A DNA stretch of 64,000 nt from Sediminicoccus rosea (GTDB taxonomy: Bacteria; Pseudomonadota; Alphaproteobacteria; Acetobacterales; Acetobacteraceae). The translations under genes and the position numbers were made by a program. Positions 53,047 to 62,092 of the stretch are shown here, piece after piece (within the stretch, counting starts at the first letter, position 1; every line of letters starts with the position of its first letter). Location of the stretch: NCBI RefSeq assembly GCF_033547095.1, contig NZ_CP137852.1:558001-622000 (forward strand). The letters are read 5' to 3'. Under the pieces are notes generated by a model, which did no database searches, was not told the DNA's origin, and saw only the letters and a program-made list of their open reading frames with translations.

Positions 53047-54339
53047 ATGCGCCATCTGCTCCTCGCCGCCCTCCTCTGCCTGTCGCCCGGCCTCGCCCGC
53101 GCGCAGGAGCCCGCCGCCGTCACGCAGCTCCGCCGCATGCTGGGGCCCGAGGTGACGCTGAGCTTCGACCGCGCGACGGCGACCGATGTCGCCGGCAGCG
53201 CCGTGCTGAGCGGCGCCGTGTTGCGCCGCGCGGCCGAGACCATCCGGATCGGCGAGGCCCGGCTGGAGGGGCTGCGCGAGGACGGGGTGGCCCGCCTCTC
53301 ACTGCGCGGCGTGACGATGGAGGGCGGCGACCTGCCGCTGACGCTGGACCGGTTGGACCTGGAGGGCGTGACCGTGCCGCGCCCGGCCCCCGGCAAGACG
53401 CTGATGCCCAGCGAGGTCCGGGTGGACCTGCTCCGGCTGGAGGGCTGGCGCAGCGCGGGCGAGGTGCCGGTGAACATCGGCTCCATCGCCATCGAGAATT
53501 TCGGCGGCGGCCGCACCGGCCAGGCCAGCGTCACGGCCATCGAGGTCCGTGCCGGGATGGGCTTCGCCGACCGGCTGACCATCGCCCGCGTCGCCTATTC
53601 CGGGCTGGACGCGGCCGAGCTTCTGACGGCGAGCATCGAGCAGCGCGCGCCGCGCTGGGAGGCGGGCCGGCAGAGCCTGGAGATCGAGGGCGTCACCCTC
53701 AACCAGGGCGGTGAGGCGCTGGCGCGGCTCTCCGGCCTCACCCTGCGCGGCGAGATCGCGGCGGACCGCGCCCATTCGGGCGATGTGGCGCTGCGCGGGC
53801 TGGAGGTGATGCCCGCGCCGCCGCATGCGGAATGGATGCAGCGCCTGGGCTATTCGACCATCGCGGCCGAGGCGCGGCTGCGCGGCGCGCATGACGTGGC
53901 GCGCCAGGTGCTGGAGCTGCGCGAGTTCGACATCGAGCTGCGCGATGTGGGCGAGCTGCACCTGGATTTCCGTGCCGACCGCGTGCCCGAGGGCATGGGC
54001 GTGGCGACCGCGCCGAATGCGCGGCTGATTGGCGCGCGGCTGCGCTATGCCGATCTCTCGCTGTTCCGGCGCTGGCTGGCGACCCAGGCGGCGCAGGAGC
54101 GCATCAGCGAGGCGGCGCTGCGCCAGCGGCTGATCCAGCAATCCGCCGCCGCCCTGCCGGGCCCTGCGCTGGCCGAGGCGCGGGCGGCGCTGGCGCGCTT
54201 CCTGCGCGGCGAGGCGACGGTGCTGGAACTGGCCTCGCGGCCGCGGGCGCCGCTGGCCTTCTCGCTGGTCACGGCCAAGCCGCAGACCAGCCTGGAGGGC
54301 TGGCGCGACATGTTCGGGCTGACGCTGACGGCGCGCTGA
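53047..54339 (+). CDS. Exported hypothetical protein with repetitive beta structure
   Basis: A 430-residue protein with a Sec signal peptide (MRHLLLAALLCLSPGLARAQ). The mature region is rich in short alternating strands with L.GLxLRG-type segments: LRGVTMEGGDLPLTLDRLDLEGV, IEGVTLNQGGEALARLSGLTLRG, MEVMP-like turns. This suggests a long beta-sheet, AsmA- or DUF945-like architecture in the periplasm. I cannot name a family. The C-terminal ~100 residues are more helical. It diverges from the VWA-like gene and converges on the DUF4149 gene. Confidence 0.7.
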   Translation: MRHLLLAALLCLSPGLARAQEPAAVTQLRRMLGPEVTLSFDRATATDVAGSAVLSGAVLRRAAETIRIGEARLEGLREDGVARLSLRGVTMEGGDLPLTLDRLDLEGVTVPRPAPGKTLMPSEVRVDLLRLEGWRSAGEVPVNIGSIAIENFGGGRTGQASVTAIEVRAGMGFADRLTIARVAYSGLDAAELLTASIEQRAPRWEAGRQSLEIEGVTLNQGGEALARLSGLTLRGEIAADRAHSGDVALRGLEVMPAPPHAEWMQRLGYSTIAAEARLRGAHDVARQVLELREFDIELRDVGELHLDFRADRVPEGMGVATAPNARLIGARLRYADLSLFRRWLATQAAQERISEAALRQRLIQQSAAALPGPALAEARAALARFLRGEATVLELASRPRAPLAFSLVTAKPQTSLEGWRDMFGLTLTAR

Positions 54340-54368
54340 CCGCGCCTGCGGCAGCCGCCGGGCGCGGG

Positions 54369-54794
54369 TCACCCCGCGCCGAACATCGCCAGCACCGCGG
54401 CGATGGCCAGCATCTGCACGAGATTGGCGATGACCGAGAGCCGGTGCATCCGGTCGAACTCGCGCTTGGCGTTGGCGTCGCCGGCCTGGGCGAGGTCGGA
54501 GGCCTGGTTGATGCGCCGCATCAGCACCTGGCGCAGCCAGAAGGTGAGGCCGGCCGAGGCCGCCATGATGCCTGCCGCCTCCTTCGCCAGCGGGAAGAGC
54601 GCCACGGCGGCGGCGGCCGAGCAGGCCAGCACCCAGAGGTAGTAGTTGGGGAAGAGGGCGCGGATGAAGCGCCCCGCATGCTCGAAGGGCAGCTTGGTGA
54701 AAACCATGGGCGCCACCACGGCCGCGAAGAAGACCATGCCGCCCAGGGCGAGCGAGAGCGAGAAGAGCGCGATGAGCGCGAGCGTCGTTTCCAT
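54369..54794 (-). CDS. DUF4149-like four-span membrane protein
   Basis: A 141-residue inner-membrane protein with four hydrophobic segments (residues ~3-28, ~48-67, ~75-93, ~118-138). FFAAVVAPMVFTKLPFEHAGRFIRALFPNYY in the first loop is typical of DUF4149 proteins. Function is unknown. The ATG at 54794 (METTLALIALF) is preceded by AGGTGG; a GTG three codons earlier is possible. Repeat copy E separates it from ahcY on the same strand. Confidence 0.8.
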   Translation of the reverse strand: METTLALIALFSLSLALGGMVFFAAVVAPMVFTKLPFEHAGRFIRALFPNYYLWVLACSAAAAVALFPLAKEAAGIMAASAGLTFWLRQVLMRRINQASDLAQAGDANAKREFDRMHRLSVIANLVQMLAIAAVLAMFGAG

Positions 54795-54873
54795 GGCCGC
54801 CACCTGGGGTGTTTCGCGGAAAGAAAAAGGGCGCGCCCCTCACGGAAGCGCGCCCTGACGTGTTCCCAAGCCC

Positions 54874-54978
54874 ATCCGGCCGCAACGCGGCCGGCGCCGC
54901 CCAACCGGGCGCTGTGTTCAGCGCACCCGTGGCGCGGCGAAGCCAAGCGCGCGGAGCGCGCGCCCGGCGTTTGAGGGC
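54874..54978 (-). repeat. Stop-codon-linked palindromic repeat, copy E
   Basis: A 105-bp copy starting immediately after the ahcY stop on the minus strand: GCCCTCAAACGCCGGGCG, CGCGCTCCGCGCG, CTTGGCTTCGCCGCGCC, a variable middle, GGTTGGGCGGCGCCGG, then GGCCGC-GTT-GCGGCCGGAT. Its ends match copies A, B and C almost exactly. Confidence 0.85.
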
Positions 54979-56382
54979 TTAATACCTATACGCTTCGGCC
55001 TTGAAGGGGCCGGAGGCCGGCACGCCGATGTAGCTCGCCTGGTCGGCGCGCAGCTTGGTCAGCTTCGCACCCACCTTCTCGAGGTGCAGCATCGCCACCT
55101 TCTCGTCCAGGTGCTTCGGCAGCACATAGACCTTCTTCTCGTAGGCGCCCGGCTTCGTCCAGAGCTCGATCTGCGCGAGCGTCTGGTTGGTGAAGCTGGC
55201 CGACATCACGAAGGAGGGATGGCCCGTGGCGTTGCCCAGGTTCACCAAGCGGCCCTCGGAGAGCAGGATGATGCGCTTGCCGTCGGGGAACTCGATCTCG
55301 TCCACCTGCGGCTTCACATTGTCCCACTTGTAGTTGCGCAGCGCGGCCACCTGGATCTCGCTGTCGAAGTGGCCGATGTTGCAGACGATGGCGCGGTGCT
55401 TCATCGCGCGCATGTGGTCGGCGGTGATGACGTCCACATTGCCCGTCGCCGTCACGAAGATGTCGGCCTTGGGTGCCGCGTCTTCCATGGTGACGACCTC
55501 ATAGCCCTCCATCGCGGCCTGCAGCGCGCAGATCGGGTCGATCTCCGTCACCTGCACGCGGCAGCCGGCATTGCGGAGCGAGGCGGCGGAGCCCTTGCCC
55601 ACATCGCCATAGCCGCAGACCACGGCGACCTTGCCGGCCATCATCACGTCCGTGCCGCGGCGGATGGCGTCCACCAGCGACTCGCGGCAGCCATAGAGGT
55701 TGTCGAACTTCGACTTCGTCACGCTGTCGTTCACGTTGATGGCGGGGAAGAGCAGCTTGCCCTCCTTCGCCATGTTGTAGAGGCGGTGAACGCCCGTCGT
55801 CGTCTCCTCGGAGACGCCCTTGATCGCCTTGGCGAGCTTGGCGAACCAGCCCGGCTTCTCGGCCAGGCACTTCTTGATCAGCGCGAAGAAGACGGTCTCT
55901 TCCTCATTCGTCGCCTTCTCCAGGAAGGCCACGTCGCCCTGCTCGGCGCGCAGGCCGTAATGGACCAGCAGCGTCATGTCGCCGCCATCGTCCAGCAGCA
56001 TGTTGGGCTCGCCGCCATCACCCCATTCGAGGGTCTTGCGGACGTAGTCCCAGTATTCCTCCAGCGTCTCGCCCTTCTTGGCGAAGACCGGCACGCCCGC
56101 GGCGGCGATGGCGGCGGCGGCGTGGTCCTGCGTGGAGAAGATGTTGCAGGAGGACCAGCGGACATCGGCGCCGAGCGCCGTCAGCGTCTCGATCAGCACG
56201 CCGGTCTGGATGGTCATGTGCAGGCAGCCGGCGATGCGGGCGCCCTTGAGGGGCTGGGCATTGCCGTATTCCGCGCGGGTCGCCATCAGGCCGGGCATCT
56301 CGTCCTCGGCCATGTTGAGCTCCTTGCGGCCCCAATCAGCGAGCGAGAGATCCTTGACGATGTATTCAGCGGCGACCGGCAT
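54979..56382 (-). CDS. ahcY: Adenosylhomocysteinase
   Basis: A 467-residue NAD-dependent enzyme that splits S-adenosylhomocysteine into homocysteine and adenosine, keeping methylation running. [21 protein letters not shown] contains the substrate-binding segment. [23 protein letters not shown] contains the active-site Lys/Asp residues. [18 protein letters not shown] is the NAD-binding loop, and the C-terminal KAEAYRY is diagnostic. The ATG at 56382 follows GAGGAG. A palindrome about 70 bp upstream may be its operator, and repeat copy E begins at its stop. Confidence 0.97.
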   Translation of the reverse strand: MPVAAEYIVKDLSLADWGRKELNMAEDEMPGLMATRAEYGNAQPLKGARIAGCLHMTIQTGVLIETLTALGADVRWSSCNIFSTQDHAAAAIAAAGVPVFAKKGETLEEYWDYVRKTLEWGDGGEPNMLLDDGGDMTLLVHYGLRAEQGDVAFLEKATNEEETVFFALIKKCLAEKPGWFAKLAKAIKGVSEETTTGVHRLYNMAKEGKLLFPAINVNDSVTKSKFDNLYGCRESLVDAIRRGTDVMMAGKVAVVCGYGDVGKGSAASLRNAGCRVQVTEIDPICALQAAMEGYEVVTMEDAAPKADIFVTATGNVDVITADHMRAMKHRAIVCNIGHFDSEIQVAALRNYKWDNVKPQVDEIEFPDGKRIILLSEGRLVNLGNATGHPSFVMSASFTNQTLAQIELWTKPGAYEKKVYVLPKHLDEKVAMLHLEKVGAKLTKLRADQASYIGVPASGPFKAEAYRY

Positions 56383-56450
56383 GCGGTGGCTCCTCATGGA
56401 ATAGGTGTGGGTGCGGCGGGCCGTAGCATGGCCCGGCCAGCATGCCTAGA

Positions 56451-56472
56451 GGCATAAGGATATCTTTATGCC
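56451..56472. promoter_or_regulatory. 22-bp palindrome upstream of ahcY
   Basis: GGCATAA (56451-56457) and TTATGCC (56466-56472) flank a GATATC centre, giving a palindrome symmetrical at 10 of 11 positions. It is AT-rich against the background and lies 69 bp before the ahcY start. It could be bound by an ArsR-family SahR-type repressor, which controls methionine-cycle genes in proteobacteria, but I cannot confirm the motif. Confidence 0.5.
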
Positions 56473-56487
56473 TTCTGAAGGCGTCCG

Positions 56488-57474
56488 CTACTCCAGCCGC
56501 GTCCCCGAGACCCGGACCAGCTCCGCATGGCGCCTGATCTCGGCATCCAGCAGGGTGGTGAGCCGAGCCGGCGGGCCACCGATGATGTCCAGCCCCTGGG
56601 CGGTGAAGCGCGCCCGGCTCTCGGGCTCGGCCAGGATCTCATTCACCAGGGCGTTCAGCGCCTGGACGATGGGCGCGGGCGTGCCTTTGGGCAGCATCAG
56701 GCAGAACCAGCTGCCGAATTCCATCCCGGGCATGCCGAGTTCGGCCATGGTCGGCACGTCCGGCAGCACGGCGGAGCGCTGGTCGCTCAGCACCGCGATG
56801 GGCGTGACCTGCCCCGCGCGCACCTGGGGCGCGGCACCGGTGACGAGGTTGAACATCACCTGGATTCGGCCGGTGAAGAGATCCGTGAAGCCCTGCTGGA
56901 TGCCGGCATAGGGGATATGCACCATCTCCGTCCCCGTGGCCTGGCGATACAGCTCGCCAGCCAGGTGCATGGAGCTGCCATTGCCGGAGGAGCCATAGGA
57001 AAGCCGCCCCGGATTGGCCCGCACATAGGCGGTGAAGGCCGCGAGGTCGCGGATGCCGAGGCTGTTGTTCACCACCAGGATGTTGGGAACATTGCCCAGC
57101 AGGATCACCGGCTCGAAATCGCGCTGCGGGTTGAAGGCGAGGTCGCGATACAGCGCCGGGCTGGTGGCCATGGTGCCGGCCCAGGTGAAGAGGATGGTGT
57201 GGCCATCCGGCGCCGAGCGCGCGGCGGCGGTGGCGCCCACATTGCCGTTGGCGCCCGGGCGGTTGTCCACCAGGGTGCGCTGCGGCAGGCGCTTGTCCAT
57301 CTCCTGCGCCAGGATGCGGGCCAGCGTATCCGCCGTGCCCGCGCCGCCGGCGGCGGGCAGGATGATGCGCAGCGGCCGCTCGGGCCAGCCGGCAGGGAGC
57401 GTGACATTGGCCTTCGCGGCGCCAGGCATGGCGGCGAGACCGGTGAGCATGAGGCGGCGCGACGGGAAGGGCAT
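56488..57474 (-). CDS. Second Bug-type tricarboxylate receptor
   Basis: A 328-residue periplasmic binding protein with an Arg-pair signal peptide (MPFPSRRLMLTGLAAMPGAAKA). PERPLRIILPAAGGAGTADTLARILAQEM is the family N-terminus and RPGANGNVGATAAARSAPDGHTILF the second motif. The Asp of the ligand motif is kept (TADTLAR), although GGAGTAD differs from the usual GGxxD. It is about 40 % the same pattern as the copy at 18970 by eye, not a recent duplicate. There is no membrane component nearby. It diverges from the FAD oxidoreductase gene and may feed that pathway. A start at 57510 is possible. Confidence 0.86.
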   Translation of the reverse strand: MPFPSRRLMLTGLAAMPGAAKANVTLPAGWPERPLRIILPAAGGAGTADTLARILAQEMDKRLPQRTLVDNRPGANGNVGATAAARSAPDGHTILFTWAGTMATSPALYRDLAFNPQRDFEPVILLGNVPNILVVNNSLGIRDLAAFTAYVRANPGRLSYGSSGNGSSMHLAGELYRQATGTEMVHIPYAGIQQGFTDLFTGRIQVMFNLVTGAAPQVRAGQVTPIAVLSDQRSAVLPDVPTMAELGMPGMEFGSWFCLMLPKGTPAPIVQALNALVNEILAEPESRARFTAQGLDIIGGPPARLTTLLDAEIRRHAELVRVSGTRLE

Positions 57475-57611
57475 GGCGGTCGGTGTCCCCTGGGATGATG
57501 GCGATTTCATGGGGGGAGCGCATCTTTCCGCATCCGCGCGCGCAGCGCCACATGGACAGCGCGGCGGGTGGGTGACACGATGAATGCCGCAATGCAGCAA
57601 AGTGGCGCCGC

Positions 57612-59057
57612 ATGAACCAGACGACGCGGATCATCCCCCGCAACATCCCCGGGGGTCTCGCACGGCACGAGGCGCAGGTGGCGCGGGATCTCGAGATGCT
57701 GAACCTGCCGCCGCGCGCCTGGGTGCCGCCGCTCGCGCGGGACGGCGTGGATGTGCGGGACGTGGTGGTGATCGGCGCCGGCATGAACGGCATCGCCGCC
57801 GCCGGTGCGCTGATCTTCAAGGGTATCCGGAACATCGCCGTGCTGGAGGAAAGCGCGCCCGGCCAGGAAGGCCCCTGGGTGACAACAGCGCGGATGGACA
57901 CGCTGCGCTCGCCCAAGACGCTGCCGGGCCCCTGCTTCGGCATCCCCTCGCTTACCTTCCGCGCCTGGTATGAGGCGAGCTTCGGCCTCGAGGCCTGGGA
58001 GGCGCTCTACAAGATCCACAACGCCACCTGGCAGGATTACCTGAGCTGGCTGCAGCGCGTGCTGCGCCTGCCCGTCAACCATGGCGTGCGCGTCACGCGC
58101 ATCAGCCCGGCCGAGGGGCTGCTGCGCCTCACGCTCTCGGATGGCCGGAGCATGCTCGCCCGCCGCGTGGTGATGGCGACGGGCCGCGCCGGCGCCGGTG
58201 GCCTGCATCGCCCGAATTTCGTGGCACCGGACCTCTTCCCCGAGCTGGCCGCGCTGGCCCCCACGCCGATCGATTTTGCCGCGCTCCGTGGCAAGAGCCT
58301 CGGCCTGATCGGTGGCGGCGCCTCGGCCTGGGACAATGCGGCGACGGCCTTGGAGCAGGGCGCCGCCGAGGCGCACATGTATGTGCGCCGCGCCACCCTG
58401 CCGCAGATCAACAAGGGCCGCGGCAGCGCCGGCCCCGGCTTCCACATGGGCTGGGACGCGCTGAGCCTGGAGGAGCGCTGGAATCTCATCGTCTACATGC
58501 ATGACGCGCAAGCGCCGCCGCCGCATGAAACGGTGAAGCGCGCGCTGAAGCTGCCGGGCTTCCACATCCATCTTTCCAGCCCGACGAAAAGCGCGCGGCG
58601 CGGCGGCCGGGGCGTGGTGATCGAGCTGGCGGACCGCGAGGTCACGCATGACTTCCTCATCATCGGCACCGGCTTCGTCGTGGACATGGACCGCGTGCCG
58701 GAGCTGGCGGATTTCGCGCCGCACATCGCCCGCTGGCAGGATCGCTACACGCCGCCGGAGGCGCTGCAGCGTCCGGAAATGGCGGCCTTCCCCTTCCTCG
58801 GCCCCGGCCTGGAATTGCAGCCGCGCGATGCATCCGCCCCGCCGGAGCTGGGGCTGATCCATCTGATGAATTACGGCGCGCATGCGACCCATGGCGGCAT
58901 CGCGAGCGACATTCCGGGCGTTGCGGTGGCGGGTGAGAAGGTCTCCACCGCCATCCTGCGCCATCTGTTCCAGGCCGAGATCGGCGCGCTGCGGCGCGAG
59001 CTGGAGGCCTTCGACGAGCCGGAGCTGGAAGGCACGCCATTCTTCGTGCCGCGATAA
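57612..59057 (+). CDS. FAD-dependent oxidoreductase, flavin-monooxygenase-like
   Basis: A 481-residue flavoprotein. DVVVIGAGMNGIAAAGALIFKGI (residues ~50-72) is the FAD GxGxxG motif, and KSLGLIGGGASAWDNAATALE is the second Rossmann motif for NAD(P)H. FLIIGTGFVVDMD matches the ATG-like motif near the C-terminal third. The arrangement is that of class B flavin monooxygenases, but the FxGxxxHxxxW/Y fingerprint is not obvious. The substrate is unknown. It is the first gene of a run with two carboxymuconolactone-decarboxylase-like proteins and an aminotransferase, which suggests a small catabolic operon. Confidence 0.82.
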   Translation: MNQTTRIIPRNIPGGLARHEAQVARDLEMLNLPPRAWVPPLARDGVDVRDVVVIGAGMNGIAAAGALIFKGIRNIAVLEESAPGQEGPWVTTARMDTLRSPKTLPGPCFGIPSLTFRAWYEASFGLEAWEALYKIHNATWQDYLSWLQRVLRLPVNHGVRVTRISPAEGLLRLTLSDGRSMLARRVVMATGRAGAGGLHRPNFVAPDLFPELAALAPTPIDFAALRGKSLGLIGGGASAWDNAATALEQGAAEAHMYVRRATLPQINKGRGSAGPGFHMGWDALSLEERWNLIVYMHDAQAPPPHETVKRALKLPGFHIHLSSPTKSARRGGRGVVIELADREVTHDFLIIGTGFVVDMDRVPELADFAPHIARWQDRYTPPEALQRPEMAAFPFLGPGLELQPRDASAPPELGLIHLMNYGAHATHGGIASDIPGVAVAGEKVSTAILRHLFQAEIGALRRELEAFDEPELEGTPFFVPR

Positions 59058-59072
59058 CAAGAGGAAGTGGCC

Positions 59073-59501
59073 ATGCGGGATCTGATTGACGAGTTGGCGG
59101 GCATCACGCCCGGCAGCAGGCTGGACGGGTTGCGCGCGCTGCGCCCCGATGTGCGCGCGAGCCTGGCCGGCTACGAGGCCGCGATCTTCCAGGGCGCAAG
59201 CGGCCTCACCACCGCCGAGCGGCACGCGGTGGCGCGCCATGTGGCCGAGCTGAACGCGGAAGCCGCGCTGGCCGCGCATCATCAGGCCCGCGCCGGAGGG
59301 TCGCCGCGCCTTCCCGTGCTGCTCGACTACGCGACCCTGATCACCCGCACGCCCGACCGCGCCTCGCCCGAGGCGATCGGCACGCTGATGGCCGCCGGCC
59401 TCGCGCCGCGCGACGTGGTGATGCTGGGGCAGCTCATCGCGCATGTGAACATGCAGGCCCGGCTGCTGGCCGGCCTTCGCCTGCTGGAGGACGCGGCATG
59501 A
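59073..59501 (+). CDS. CMD-domain-like small protein
   Basis: A 142-residue all-helical protein resembling the carboxymuconolactone decarboxylase/AhpD fold: LRALRPDVRASLAGYEAAIF, TTAERHAVARHVAELNAE, HHQARAG, GLAPRDVVMLGQLIAHVNMQARLLAGLRLLED. The CxxC pair of AhpD is missing, with His present near the equivalent site, so it may be a structural or auxiliary partner of the next gene. The ATG at 59073 has GAGGAAG just upstream. Its stop overlaps the next start as ATGA. Confidence 0.68.
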   Translation: MRDLIDELAGITPGSRLDGLRALRPDVRASLAGYEAAIFQGASGLTTAERHAVARHVAELNAEAALAAHHQARAGGSPRLPVLLDYATLITRTPDRASPEAIGTLMAAGLAPRDVVMLGQLIAHVNMQARLLAGLRLLEDAA

Positions 59502-60076
59502 AGAGCACCCATGATTTCGGCTTCCCGATGCAGAGCCTGAACTGGAAGGCCTGGGCACCCGTTCTCGACATCGCCAAGGCCACGCCGGACGAGATCAAGG
59601 TGCTGGAGGAGAGCCACGCCAAGGCGAAGGAGAACCCCTACTACCTGCTGCTGGTGCAGGAGGCGGAGGTGCTGCGCCAGCGCTCCAAGCTGTTCAACAC
59701 CATCATGTATGGCCCGCGCGGCGCCTCCCGCGCCGAGCGCGAACTGGCCGCCACCGCCGAATCCCGCCTGAATGGCTGCCCCTATTGCGCCAGCGTGCAC
59801 GCGCTGCGCTACGTGCAGATGAAGGGCGACGCCGACCTGATGCAGCGGCTGATGAAGGATGGCGTGGAGGTGGAGATGCCCTCCCGCCCGCGCGCCATCG
59901 TGGATTTCTCCGTGAAGCTCGCCGCCACGCCTTCCGCCGCCAGCAAGGAGGACGTGCAGCGCCTGCGCGATGAAGGGATGGAGGATGCCGAGATCCTCGA
60001 CATCATCCTCTCGGTCGCCATGTTCGCCAACGCCAACCGCCTGATGCAGACGCTGGGCGAGGCGGTGATGCCATGA
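59498..60076 (+). CDS. AhpD-like peroxidase-related protein
   Basis: A 192-residue CMD-family protein. ESRLNGCPYCASVHALRYVQ contains the CxxC...H active-site pattern of alkylhydroperoxidase D. Surrounding helices (REKELAATAESRLN-like, EEDVQRLRDEGMEDAEILDIILSVAMFANANRLMQTLGE) match the peroxidase-related subgroup. It could reduce a peroxide or act in a decarboxylation step. Overlaps with both neighbours (ATGA at each end) show strict coupling with the CMD-like gene and the aminotransferase. Confidence 0.85.
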   Translation: MKSTHDFGFPMQSLNWKAWAPVLDIAKATPDEIKVLEESHAKAKENPYYLLLVQEAEVLRQRSKLFNTIMYGPRGASRAERELAATAESRLNGCPYCASVHALRYVQMKGDADLMQRLMKDGVEVEMPSRPRAIVDFSVKLAATPSAASKEDVQRLRDEGMEDAEILDIILSVAMFANANRLMQTLGEAVMP

Positions 60077-61124
60077 ACGAGCTGACGCAAATTGCTCACC
60101 GGGTTCTTCCCGCCGGGCATTTCGGCAACCTCGCGAGTGACCTCGCCATGGTGCGCGGCGAGGGCGCCCATGTCTGGGACAGCGAGGGCCGCGAATACAT
60201 CGATTACCTGCTCGGTTCCGGCCCCATGTTCGTGGGCCACGCGCATCCGGAGGTGACGGCAGCGGTGATGGCGCAGGTGCCGCTCGGCACCACCTTCTTC
60301 GCCAATAATCCAGCCGGTATCCAGCTCGCCGCGCGGATCGTGGATGCGATGGCCTGTGCGGACCAGATCCGCTTCGTCAGCTCCGGCTCTGAGGCGGACA
60401 TGTATGCGATGCGCGTGGCCCGCGCCTTCCGCGGGCGGGAGAAAATCCTGAAGTTCGAGGGCGGCTATCACGGCATGAGCGACCACGGGCTGATGAGCCT
60501 CTCGCCCAAGCGCGCCGCCAATTTCCCGCAGGCCATCCCGGACAGCGCCGGCATCTCCGCCCGGGTGCGCGATGAGGTGCTGGTGGCGCGCAGGAATATT
60601 ACGGCGTGACGCCGGATCTCTGCACGCTCGGCAAGATCATCGGCGGTGGCTTCCCGCTCGCCGCCATCGCCGGCCGCGCCGACATCATGGCGCATTTCGA
60701 CCGCGCGCGTGTCGGCGATGACGGCTTCCTGATGCAGGTGGGTACGCTCTCGGGCAATCCGGTCGCCTCGGTCGCGGGGCTGGCCACGCTCGACATCCTG
60801 CAGCGGCCCGGTGCCTATGAGGGCGCCTTCGCGACGGGGCATGCGCTGATGGACGGGCTGACGCGGCTGCTGCGCGATGCCGGCCTGCCCGGCCAGGTGG
60901 TGGGCGAGCCGGTGCTGTTCGACGTGGTCTTCGCCGAGGGCGAGATCCGCAACTATCGCGACATGCAGCGCGCGGATGCGAAGCTGGCGGGCCATTTCAA
61001 CCGGCATCTGCGGCAGGCCGGAATCCTGAAGGGCGACAGCAAGTACTACATCTCGCTCGCGCACACGGCGGACGACATCGCGGCGACGCTTGAGGCCTTC
61101 CAGGGCGCGGTGCGCGCGCTCTAG
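60073..61124 (+). pseudogene. Class III aminotransferase broken by an internal deletion
   Basis: The 5' part (60073-60609) encodes the N-terminal half of a glutamate-1-semialdehyde-aminomutase-like class III aminotransferase: LPAGHFGNL, GRGYIDYLLGSGP-type start, SSGSEADMYAMRVAR, YHGMSDHGLM. It ends in VRDEVLVA. The reading then shifts. The frame of 60606-61124 resumes with [28 protein letters not shown], which contains the PLP Lys. About 90-100 residues normally between these segments, including the DEV Asp that holds the pyridine nitrogen, are missing. The event removed about 290 bp and changed frame. It is the last member of the FAD oxidoreductase operon. Confidence 0.85.
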
Positions 61125-61990
61125 CCGAGCAACTCCGCCAGGAGCGGGTTGGGGAAGCGGCGGCTGCGCGTGATCGCGTAGAACCCCTCCACCAGCCCCG
61201 GCACCTGGCAGCGCTCCACCAGGATTCCCTGGCGCAACTCGTCCCGCACCACCACGGGCGGGACGAGTGCGACGCCCGGGCTTTCGCGCGCCAGCAGGCG
61301 GAGCATCGCCATGTCATCCACCTCGGCCAGGATGATGGGGCGGATGCCGGCCTGGTCCAGCAGCAGGTCGAAGCCCGCGCGGATGGAGCTGCCCAGCGCG
61401 GGCAGCAGGATGGGCGTCTCGCGCAGGTCGTCGGGGAAGCGGAAGGGCCTGGCGCGCCTGGGCTTGCGGCCGACCAGGCTGACCGACTGCTCGTCCAGCA
61501 GGCGGCTGGTCCAGTCCTTCTCGGCATCGCGCGCGACCGGCGCATTGGAGAGGACGGCGTCGAGGGTGAGGGCATCGAGCTGCGCCAGCAGGTCGCGCAG
61601 ATGGCCGGAATGCACCACCAGCTCCACATCGCCACGGCCGATCAGCGGGCGCAGCAATTCGAGCTGGAAGTTGCGCGAGAGGGTGGTGATGGCGCCGATC
61701 CGCAGCACGCGGCGAGCGTCGGGGCCGCGGCCCTTCAGCGTGTCCAGCAGCTCATCGCCCGTCCGGAAGATGGTCTCGGCATGGTCGAGCGCGATGCGCC
61801 CGGCCTCGGTGAGTTCCAGTCGCTTGCCGACGCGCGTGAAGAGCTTCTGGCCGAGCTGCGCCTCCAGCGCGGAGAGCTGCGTGGAGAGCGCGGATTGCGC
61901 GACATTGAGGCGCTGCGCCGCGCGCGTCAGCCCGCCCTCGCGTGCGATGGCCCAGAAATAGCGCAGGTGGTGGTAGTTCAGGCCGGTCAT
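61121..61990 (-). CDS. LysR-family regulator divergent from dabBA
   Basis: A 289-residue LysR-type regulator. The N-terminal helix-turn-helix ([48 protein letters not shown]) is closest in pattern to the NhaR subgroup. The effector domain follows from about residue 90 with [22 protein letters not shown]. It stops inside the 3' end of the broken aminotransferase (4-bp convergent overlap). It diverges from dabB with 102 bp between starts. Regulation of the inorganic-carbon system is therefore likely, as LysR regulators often sit beside such genes. Confidence 0.9.
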   Translation of the reverse strand: MTGLNYHHLRYFWAIAREGGLTRAAQRLNVAQSALSTQLSALEAQLGQKLFTRVGKRLELTEAGRIALDHAETIFRTGDELLDTLKGRGPDARRVLRIGAITTLSRNFQLELLRPLIGRGDVELVVHSGHLRDLLAQLDALTLDAVLSNAPVARDAEKDWTSRLLDEQSVSLVGRKPRRARPFRFPDDLRETPILLPALGSSIRAGFDLLLDQAGIRPIILAEVDDMAMLRLLARESPGVALVPPVVVRDELRQGILVERCQVPGLVEGFYAITRSRRFPNPLLAELLG

Positions 61991-61992
61991 TC

Positions 61993-62015
61993 ATCGTTCT
62001 CCTGAACCGAACGAT
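61993..62015. promoter_or_regulatory. LysR-type operator in the divergent regulator/dabB region
   Basis: ATCGTTC (61993-61999) and GAACGAT (62009-62015) are a perfect 7-bp inverted repeat with a 9-bp spacer. It contains a T-N11-A LysR box and lies just ahead of the LysR start codon, as expected for autoregulation and control of dabBA. Confidence 0.6.
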
Positions 62016-62092
62016 ACCATCCAATCTTTGAATTTTCCAGAAGCATTGCACCCAGTTAACGAGACCCCCGTCTGACTTCGGAGGTTTCCCGC

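Noticed and set aside
56383-56450. SAH or SAM riboswitch upstream of ahcY
   Set aside because: The ~100-bp leader is too short and lacks the conserved core I would expect for an SAH riboswitch. Only the palindrome stands out.
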